Source of the DNA: Boswellia sacra
Taxonomy: Eukaryota > Streptophyta > Magnoliopsida > Sapindales > Burseraceae
Direction of reading: 5' to 3'
NCBI GenBank assembly: GCA_013180625.2
Contig: SNVD02013683.1
Span: forward strand, 434,001 to 498,000
Length of the DNA: 64,000 nucleotides
In this document: positions 54,967 to 64,000 of the stretch, piece by piece
Numbering within the stretch: position 1 is the stretch's first letter
How the letters are laid out: every line of letters begins with the position of its first letter
Notes under the pieces: model-generated
Told to the model about the DNA's origin: nothing
Seen by the model: only the letters and a program-made list of their open reading frames with translations
The model's database searches: none
Position numbers and translations under genes: made by a program

Positions 54967-57859
54967 CTGTACACCATTAGTAAGTGGTACTCTCTCTCTC
55001 TCTCTCTCGCAACAAACTTTTTTTCCTATTCTAGTAGAATTTGTATAATCTTGTGAGTTCCATTCGTTTAAACTTGATATTACCTCTGAAGTTGTTGTTG
55101 ATTTAAGAATTGTCTTTTAATTCAAAGATCAACCAAGGCTGGTGCTTCCATTTTACTGCTTTTGAGAGATAATAGACTTCTGGATATAATTGTCTCTACT
55201 TTCCCCCAAGCTTCTTGCTACTGTTCATTACTTATTATGGTTTCATGCTCAGCACGTGCTCTATGGGTTGGGCTCAATTTTGTTGTAGAAGAAGAAGCAA
55301 AGATGCTTCTTATCCATTGAGCCAAGGAGACCTTTTTATGGTTATATATAGGAATGGCGAGAGTCAGGTTAGGCTTATACACCATGAATGGGTAAGTTTA
55401 GTTCTGTAAAATGAGAGGCAAAAGATCATTTCCGAGTGATGTGGCTCTTCTACTTAGAATTTTAGAACTTTTAACACTCGAGAATCCAAATTTAGGGTAT
55501 CTGCATTGTCTGTTAACCATGCCCCTCCACGATTCATGGAGTATGTTGAAGATTTGTCAAGAGGAGTTTCTTTTAGTTAGACCTTGGTGAAATTGGAGTT
55601 TGTGTTTCACATTGGTGCACTAATATGATTCTGTTTGTTTTGGTTGAATTGTTTTGTTCAGATATGTAGTTTATATTTTCTTACTGCCGAACAATTTGCT
55701 GCTTTTTATTATCCATGTGTTTGAACCTTATCAGTTCTTCCTTTTGTCTTTTGTGGATCTTCAGCTAGATTTAGTGGTGTCAGCTTCAGAATAAGGCTAG
55801 ATGATATGTTGGGAGACATTGATTACTTCCAGAAAAATGCTGAGGTATGCTTGCCTCTAAGCATGTTGTTCTACGAATTAATTTTTTCATAAAAATAAAG
55901 AAATGGTGAACAGGAAGTTGATGCATTTCTATGCCACTAGGAGAAAAGGGACAAAAAGAGAAAGGAGAGAGGAGGGGAAAATCCGGAAAAATTAAGCCAA
56001 CTAAACTTTAGACATTTTTCCAAAACAAAAAATAGTTATTTTATTTTCTTGCCAAAAATTCAGAAAATAGATTGTCCGAGTCGTCAGGTTATCATGCAAT
56101 GGTGTACTAACTGTACTAGCAATATTTACCTGTCGGTCATTCTACCTAATCACTTCGATGCACTAGATTTCTAAGTTTAAGAATCAAAATGTGGATTTCT
56201 GAGTTTAAGACATATATCGAGCATGATTGATTCAAAAGACTACTCTCAAAATGCTTGGCATTGCTGTTGTCTTGTCATGGACAACTCAGAGATGTGATTG
56301 AGGTCTTTGCTGCGCCTAAAATTGGCAGAATGGCAGGCTACTTGTCCACCTTCAGCTAAACTAGTTTATAATCCCATATTAGATGGTAGTTTAGACATCC
56401 TCAAGTTAAAAGAGATTGACATTGTTCTTGATTTGCCTAGTAGCTTAGCTTGGTTAAATCATTAGAACATGAAAATCTGGTATATCCTATGGTATTATTG
56501 AGATAGGGAAAAGCAAAAGATCTTCAAACCCAATCTTTGGGTTTTACTATAACCAGGTTGTCTGTCTAAACTGAGACAGACTTGTTGAATCAATTAGGAA
56601 TATCATGGTGATTTCAAAAGAAGATAATTCAGAATTTGTAAGCTGGGCAACTAAATGATATAATTTTTTTTCCCTTATTGTTGCAGATATATTACGGTGT
56701 TTCCGGAAAGATAATTTCTTGTATCATGTCTGATGTTGAAGGAAAAGGATTGTCCTATACCGTCTTAAGCAAAAGGGAAGTCTTTTTGTTTAACGTGTTT
56801 TGTATTTATAGATGGGATATCCTTGATTAATGCATCCTTAGTGTTGGATGTTTTGAGCTTTTTAAGACATTTTTTGGCCAATAAATTTATTATCGTTGAA
56901 TTCACATATCTCAGTTGGTGGTGCAATTGATCACTTCCGTTGTCTGGGGTGACACTTCTATAAGCTAGGAAGGTTTATATTGTGAATTATACTAGTCATA
57001 CAATATGCCTTCTCAAGGACATGGGTGAATGCTGAATAGAACTGAAAACAGATGACTAATAAAACACAGATTGAAGGGTAAAGTTTGAGGCATGTTTTAG
57101 TGGTATTGTGATTATTTTCTACCTTCTTACAGGGCAGAAGGCGAGGCAACTACTCCAGTTTTGTGAATCCATTGGTCATTGACGTTGGATTGAGTTAAAT
57201 TGACATTTCATATTTTAATTTTGAATAATATTTGATCGAAAACTTATCACTTGGTTAAATATACTTATTACTAGTAGTCGCTATATATGCGATGTTAAGA
57301 CTTAAAGCAATAACTAAAACTTTAGAAAAATAAAATTCGACATATGGTTTAATAGTCTTCAAATCTAATGGGATTTCATCTTTAATTGAATCTAATTTAT
57401 TCAGTAAGACGATGACTACATCCGACTGGTCAATTTATTATAATCATAAATATTTAATAAGAAAATAGTTTGAAAAATATGAATGGGATTTTAGCAGGTT
57501 TAATTAAACCTCCACAGACAATAATTATAATTGCTCCTCTAACACAAAATTTTAAGGTTCACCTCAGTCATATATTTTCATGGAAATAGTTACGGGCAAT
57601 TGATTTTTGGTTTGAAATCTAAATGATTATGAGTTTACGAATGGTTTTTTTATTTGAAATCTAAATGATTCTGAATTTAACTGAAATATGAATAGGTCTG
57701 AATATAAATATCTGAATGATATATTGTTTTTTACTTTTTTAAGATTTGATAATAAATCTTAAGTTGTTTGTTTCAATAATTAAAAATATCTGAAAGCAAG
57801 CGAATAATTTGGCATATATGCCTGTCATGCACGTAATACATACATACATATACATAAAA
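54967..57859. other. SufC 3' flank with an unassigned spliced-looking frame
   Basis: A (CT)n run lies just after the stop codon (about 54990-55008). Two segments, 55765-55844 and 56687-56830, are bounded by consensus acceptor and donor sites and share one open frame of about 74 codons (see findings). Otherwise there is no recognisable gene. Confidence 0.4.
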
Positions 57860-59300
57860 ACCAAGCAACTAGTGGTTTAGTGCTTTTGATTTTAAATTGG
57901 CACTTAGAAGCTGCTTGCTTCATTATTTCAATTTAGTCGCTTGTGAGCTACTTGCTTTATTTAGTGTGGGGGACGTTTATATAACATTCACCTGGCTGCT
58001 TTCTTATTTCGTCAATTCGAGAGCCAAATTGAGAGCAAAGGAGAGAAACTGAGAGAGATAAGGCAGGAAAAAGAAAAGAAAGAAAGGAAAAAGGGGAGAA
58101 GGAGAAGAAAAAACGAAATAGCAGGGGGAATTTTACCGATTGTTTTGACAGTGTGATGGTTACGTGATATTTGATGAATTTTAAATTGGTTAATTTGAGA
58201 TTTTAGTTTATATTGAGTTTAATATTTATTTTGAATATATTGTTATAGGTAGTGACCAGTTTAAGGATTCGGGTATTAGCCAAATTTGAACACCCATATA
58301 CTATAAGTGAATAAATTTTAAATGAATAAATATTTATTAAAAATACCATTTGACATGCCACGATACTTTTTTGAAATATAATATTTTTAGTTACATTATT
58401 AAGCATGTGTACATAATATGTATATAGATTTGAGTTGAAATAGCATTTAAATTGTTTTTAGAATCTATCAGAGTCGGTATGAGGATGGCCTATGAAATTA
58501 TAATTATGTCGCCCAAGTGCTGATGTGGTTCCAGCAGGTGTGATTGTGCCACCTGGGTGTTGATGTGATTCCGCTATGTGTGATTGTGCTATTTGGGTGT
58601 TGATGTGGTTTCACCAGGTGTCATTGTGTTATCAGGGTGCTAATGTTGTTCCATCATATGCGATTATATTACCTAGGTGTAGATGTTTTCTACCAGATAT
58701 GACTAGTGAATTCCTAGGTGCTAGTTCAGTATGATCATTCCGATATGACAGATGTTATATTTAATAAAAATCACTTGCATTGTTTGGAAATAATGCTAAT
58801 ACTCCTATGATTTGATGTTAGTATGATAACTTATGATATAGGGGGTATATATTTTATCACGGTGAAAAGTATATAATTTAAGATTTATTATTTAAATATC
58901 TCTCGGAGGTTTGTTTAGATCTTGAAATTTATTTCTTTAAACGATTGGAATTTTTTTATTATTGAAAATGATATCCACTCATTGAGCTTTAGCTCACTAT
59001 TTTTCTATATTTTTCTATTTTTCTTCTTAGGTCGTTGCAAGCTTTCGTGCGGTTTAGTGATCACTTTTATCAAGTTGGCCATGTGACGAGTCCACAGCAG
59101 GACCTATTATTTTGTAATTTATGTTCATATGTATGTATTTTTTTTTCACAAGCATGCGTTAAATACAATATGTGTAAAACATACTTTTAAAATATTGTGT
59201 TGTTTTGCTAGACTGTTGTGGTGGGTCATAGACCCGTGGATGTGACTTTGATTTTCTTCTATAGGAGGGATGTGGAATCCAAATAGTGGTTGTTATGAGA
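57860..59300 (+). repeat. LTR-like interspersed repeat, copy B
   Basis: This is the opposite-orientation partner of the repeat at 1-1530. It holds, in order: a segment with AGCTGCTTGC..GTGAGCTACTTGC, a 49-bp pure purine tract (58065-58113), TTTATTTTGAATATATTGTTATAGGT, a 40-bp minisatellite, the GAGCTTTAGCTCAC block and the GTGCGG..GTGATCACTTTTATCAAGTT block. No coding sequence is seen. An LTR or solo LTR is the most likely identity, but the ends are not fixed. Confidence 0.65.
58521..58721 (+). repeat. 40-bp minisatellite, five units
   Basis: Units start at 58521, 58561, 58601, 58641 and 58681. The first three begin TGATGTG and all end GGGTGT/C or AGGTGT/C. Divergence grows toward the right. 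Confidence 0.9.
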
Positions 59301-60010
59301 TTTTGGAGTATTTTCTAAGTTGTTGCAGTATGATAAGTTAGAGAAAAACAAGAGAAACTTAGTCGGTTTTTCAATTATAAAACAATGTTATTTTTTTTTA
59401 TATCAATATGTGCAATGGAGGTATGATAAATCAATAAGTAGTAAAACTCATTTTGGTTATTACTTTTTTAGGAGCACCCAGATCCTAGGAATAAGGGTAA
59501 TCAGGACGGATTGTGCCATGCCCTTATTTAATATTATATGTATTATGTATTGCATATGTTATATAAATATTTATAAATAATTAACACAATAAAATTAAAA
59601 TTAGAATACTATAGTGCCATAAAAGATGATATTGTTAATTAATATGAATCACATATAATGTGAAATTTTTTTAATTATCATGTAACTAAAAAAATAACAA
59701 AATAGTATTTAAAAGTTATTTTAATAATAGAATAATAAAAAACAGAAGAAGATTAAGAAAATATTATAAAAAATTTATAAAATATAAATTAATTAAAATT
59801 ATCAAGGATATTTTCAGATTATAAATCCCCTACGAAAGTTATAAAATATTGTTTTATTAATTCACATGCAATTAAGGATATTTCAGTCATTGAAACACTT
59901 GCATAAAAATAGAAATGTCAATAAATAGGTTTAATTTTTCTTCTCAGGAGTTTGATCTGATTGCTGGTAACCATTAGCTCCACACTTTTGATTGATTCCC
60001 CTCCGCCACA
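59301..60010. other. Spacer and REP upstream region
   Basis: AT-rich DNA between copy B and the REP start codon. A short frame at 59320-59580 has no family resemblance. The REP promoter should lie here, but no clear TATA box stands out. Confidence 0.4.
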
Positions 60011-63000
60011 ATGAGCGACCTCTCACCGTATCCTCCAATCGATCCAAGCAACTTCGACCTCATTGTGATCGGCACCGGCCTCCCTGAATCCGTTATTTCC
60101 GCTGCCGCATCCACCGTTGGAAAATCCGTTCTCCACCTAGACCCCAATCCCTTCTACGGTTCCCATTTCTCCTCTCTTTCCATCCCAGACCTCGTTTCCT
60201 TCCTGAACACTCACTCTACTCCTCCCTCCACTGACCATCCTCATGATCTCACCTCCCGCCCACTCTACTCTGGTGTCGAGATTTCTGATTATGCCCCTGA
60301 ACTTCTCAATGAACACTCCAGAAAATTCAATCTAGATTTGGCTGGACCTAGGGTTTTGTTCTGTGCTGATAAGTCAGTAGATTTTCTCTTGAAGTCTGGC
60401 GCTAGTCAATACGTTGAATTCAAAAGTATTGATGCGAGTTTTGTGGCCGATGGTGATGGGAGGCTATGGAGTGTGCCAGACTCTCGTGCTGCCATATTTA
60501 AGGACAAGAGTTTGGGGTTGATGGAGAAGAATCAGTTGATGAGATTCTTTAAGCTTGTTCAGGAACACTTGAGTGGAGATGGAAGTGAAGAGACTAACAT
60601 GAGAATCTCAGATGAAGATTTGGATAGCTCGTTTGTTGATTTCTTGACGAAAATGAAGTTGCCTCACAAGATTAAATCGTGAGCTCTTTATCTGCTAGTC
60701 AGATTTTCTATTTTGCTTGTTTCCATTTTTTTTATTTTTTGCTTTTTTAGGATTATTCTATATGCAATAGCAATGGCGGATTATGATCAAGAAAACACAG
60801 AGATTTGTAAAGATTTGCTCAAGACAAAAGATGGAATAAATCGACTAGCTTTCTACAGCTCATCCATTGGTAGGTTAGTGTTAGTGTTAATGTCCCGTCC
60901 TTTTCCTTATTGTATTGGCACTCTGTCACTCCTTTATTGTTATTAATTTTTTTTTTTCAGGTTTCATAATGCCCTTGGGGCTTTAATATATCCTGTCTAT
61001 GGGCAAGGTGAGCTATCACAAGCGTTTTGCCGTCGTGCCGCCGTCAAAGGTTGTCTTTACGTAAGTTTTTATGGTCGCCAATTGCTTTATAATCTATGAG
61101 AACATTGTTAGTGTAGATTGCTTTTATGTAATTGTTTTGAAGTCAAATGGCATGGTTTAATGGGGTCTAAAACGGTCATTATGATGGGATGATTATTTTT
61201 GGCATTAAGGGGCGTGGGAACAGGTAATGGTTTTGGTCTATGGACTTAAATTATGTTTGGACCATGGGTGGTTTTCTATATATGATTGCAACATCTGTTC
61301 CCAATAGCAGTATGTTGCTAGCTTATCTAGTTTAAGGATATCTACAGACCAAAAACAACCATTTTAGTAACCTCCTTTACATGCTCTTTTTAATTTTTTA
61401 TTTTTAAGTCTTGCAAATAATTTTATTCAGACATCCAATTTAAAATTTCTTTTATGATTCCATTTTGAGTTAGTTCAGTGGATTCAGTCTTTTAGGAATA
61501 TTGGTTAGCATCTGACCACTAAAGCAAAATTTTGAAATCTTGTTCATTGAGTAAACTGCATTAATTTGTTTTGGGGGAATTGTTTTGTTTTAGCTTTGTT
61601 GAGTTAATACATTTATCTGAATCGCAACCTGAATGATGTAGGTTCTGCGGATGCCAGTGATTTCTCTGCTTAGAGATGAGGTGCGAAGTTTACTTATGAT
61701 TTTAGTTAGTACAGGATATTTGAAAGAAACTCAGTATGGCTTCTTGTCATCAGGTGTATATCGGTACTGATACTTTCATTTGAAACTTTTGTAGGACAAT
61801 GGTTATTACAAGGGTGTTAGACTTGCATCAGGTCAGGACATATTCAGTGACAAGTTAGTCTTAGATCCATCCTTTGCAGTTCCGAGGCCATTAGCCTCAT
61901 CTCCTCATAAGCAATTGCAGGAAAGTTTCCAAGTTGTTGTTAGAGGCAAGGTAGCTAGGGGAATATGTATCACGAGGAGTTCCTTGAAACCGGATCTATC
62001 TAATTTTATGGTTGTGTATCCTCCTAGATGTAAGATCATTTTTTATTTATTTATTTTTTTACATTTACTTTGCTGATGACTTGATGTTGAGATATAAAAA
62101 ATATTTACTGAACTTCTTTTTCCTTTTTGGTTTTGTTTAGCTTTGTTTCCTGAGCAGATTACCTCAATCCGAGTTCTCCAGCTTGGTGGCAATTTGGCTG
62201 TTTGTCCTCCAGGCTTGTAAGTTTGTTTTTATTTTGAAGCAGATGATAATTATAACCTCTTGCGCTCTTCATTTTTCTGATTTTACAATCAGTTATGAAA
62301 GAATGTTCTTTAAATGTGCATGAGAATAAGCAACCGTTATGCTTGCGGTGAACAAAAATTATGCCTGGAAATTAAGTTCCACATTTTTTTTGGTTCTGTA
62401 TTAAACTGTAACTTTTAGATTGTGATATGAAAATTAATTCCCAATTTTCTTGTTTAGAGAAATTTTGTGATACTTGACTTCACATTTTTTTGCCTTTTTT
62501 TTGTTGCTCAGGTTTGTGTTGTATTTTTCAGCTTTGTGTGGTGACGTCAATCAAGGGAAGAAGTTATTAAATGCAGTCTTGAATGCACTTCAGAAACTTC
62601 TTATCTCTGGAAATGCAGAAAGTAGGTCGGCAATTGAAATTGGGGATGCAGAAGTAAATCCAACTTTACTTTGGAATGCACTTTATGTTCAGGATCTAGC
62701 TATGGTGTGTTTCACATATTGACTTTTGCTTGGTTCAACTGCATATTGTACTACTATTCTGGAGGGTGTAGTTTGTTTGGGGAGTTACTGTACATTGTTT
62801 TGACTTGTAATGCCAGTTGAATATGAAGTTATATGTTAATTTCAGGGTCAACATGGATCTGTTAGCTCCACCATCATGCCAGATGGAAATCTGCACTACA
62901 ATGATCTTTTATTTGCAACTGAACAGGTATTGTGCGACACACTATCTTTTTGTTCTCTTGTCAGCGAACTTAGTCTGTTTCCCCACACCCAGTTGTGTAC

Positions 63001-63155
63001 CAAAAAAAAAATGTATGTTTTGTGTTGCTGATTAGAAATTTGATGATGGTACTGGACAGCTGTTTCAAAAAATGTATCCAAATGAAGAATTCTTTCCAGA
63101 GACTGCTTCACCTGAGAATCCTGATGATGATGCTGGTCTTACTTTAGAGACCTGA
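60011..63155 (+). CDS. REP: Rab escort protein (REP), GDI/CHM family
   Basis: Nine exons give 544 aa: 60011-60678, 60751-60873, 60961-61060, 61642-61680, 61795-62029, 62141-62216, 62512-62704, 62846-62926 and 63036-63155, all in frame. REP binds newly made Rab GTPases, presents them to Rab geranylgeranyl transferase and delivers them to membranes. The N-terminal FAD-like dinucleotide fold is seen as DLIVIGTGLPESVISAAAS with GKSVLHLDPNPFYG (16-50). RFHNALGALIYPVYGQGELS and AFCRRAAVKGCLYVLRMPV form the conserved second sequence region, the Rab-binding platform. The insertion after SIPDLVSFL and the length set it apart from shorter GDI proteins (about 445 aa). The C-terminus is acidic (PENPDDDAG) with no prenylation motif, as in other REPs. 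The gene is usually single-copy in plants. Confidence 0.94.
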
Positions 63156-64000
63156 AAGAACTTGGCTAAACCCTTTTGGTATATCGGTCATAACAGAGAT
63201 TGAATCAGTAGCATTTTCTTAGCGAGGAAATGTCTCAGAAGGTTGAGACTTGACAACTGTGGTGGCATGAAATGCAGCTGGTCCTGTCAAAAACACTTGT
63301 GGGAGCCCAACACTCGTTTGTTTTGTGTGCACCTCTTTATACAATTCCAGAACTTGGTAAAGAAACTCAACCATGAGTATCTTATCTCGAGTTGTTGATA
63401 CTGCCAGCCTGTCCCATAGATTTTTTCAATTTTTCTGCAAAGTATACAAGAACATATGAGGTTAAAACTGTGTGCTGTATCTTGTGCCTTATTGCTTCGA
63501 ATTAGTAATACTCTTTTATCATCGTTTTTTCCATGTTTTTCTGCTGACCAGCTTTTTTCATTTGTTTTATGTTAGTCAAATATTGTAAGTAATTACCCAT
63601 CGATAACATTACTGGTATCAACTCATAACAGTCTCATAGAAGGTATAGTAAATTTGCAACTTTGGTCAATGTCATTGCTGGTCAAACAAGTAGTCTCGAT
63701 GCTACTTCCTTTATTTCAGAGTCAAAAATAGGTAAATTAATTCTTAACTTCTAACTTCCTTTCCGCAACATAAGCAACCGAGGTTGCTTGCTGTTCTACG
63801 TAATTTGCTTTGACAAAATAAATTTTAAAAATAAAAAGCATTTATATTTTAACAAAAATTAATATTATTATTCTTAAAATAAGTGAAATTTATAAAATAT
63901 AAGGATCAATTTGTTAGTTTATGAAACGTTTGAATTTATCCAAGAGTGTTATATTCTAATTTTTGTTATCTTGTTTGGTTTGGTTGATTTATCTTTGAAT
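63156..64000. other. REP 3' UTR and downstream flank
   Basis: The REP 3' UTR probably covers the first few hundred bases. The rest is AT-rich without a supportable feature. Confidence 0.5.

Overview
This is a nuclear window from a flowering plant, most likely a woody eudicot. The evidence is AT-rich DNA, spliced genes with short GT-AG introns, plant-only families (NUP1/NUP136, a calcium-dependent protein kinase, a fasciclin-like arabinogalactan protein, plastid SufC) and plant-type transposon remnants. I cannot name the species from sequence alone. There are no bacterial operons, CRISPR arrays or rRNA genes, and I saw no tRNA gene.

Eight protein-coding genes were rebuilt exon by exon. Every junction keeps the reading frame and every model ends in a stop codon. 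In order they are: a HAD-type cytosolic 5'-nucleotidase (2840-7012, +); an NT-C2 domain protein with a conserved C-terminal domain (8806-12120, -); a MAM33/p32 mitochondrial matrix protein (20602-22491, -); the FG nucleoporin NUP1/NUP136 (23779-31189, -); a CDPK (32669-36757, -); a two-FAS1-domain FLA protein with a last exon 1.6 kb from the first (45665-48596, -); the plastid SufC ATPase ABCI6 (52642-54966, +); and Rab escort protein REP (60011-63155, +). They are ordinary housekeeping or signalling genes and do not form one pathway.

The DNA between genes is rich in decayed mobile elements. One LTR-like repeat family occurs twice in opposite orientation, at the left edge (1 to about 1530) and at 57860-59300, with different numbers of an internal 40-bp minisatellite. 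A Ty1/copia-type LTR remnant lies at 1759-2640. A TIR element (39433-40482) seems nested in a second one. Two Emigrant/pogo-like copies sit head to tail at 42219-43413, joined at a 16-bp palindrome, and keep a broken transposase tail. A 168-bp AT-rich foldback lies at 50119-50286. The 8 kb at 12.5-20.6 kb has no convincing gene.

I found no clear new multi-gene system. The observations most worth a second look are the possible Cys-His-Asp papain-like arrangement in the C-terminal domain of the NT-C2 protein, the GC-AG intron in NUP1, the paired pogo copies with a palindromic junction, and a short unexplained spliced reading frame downstream of SufC.
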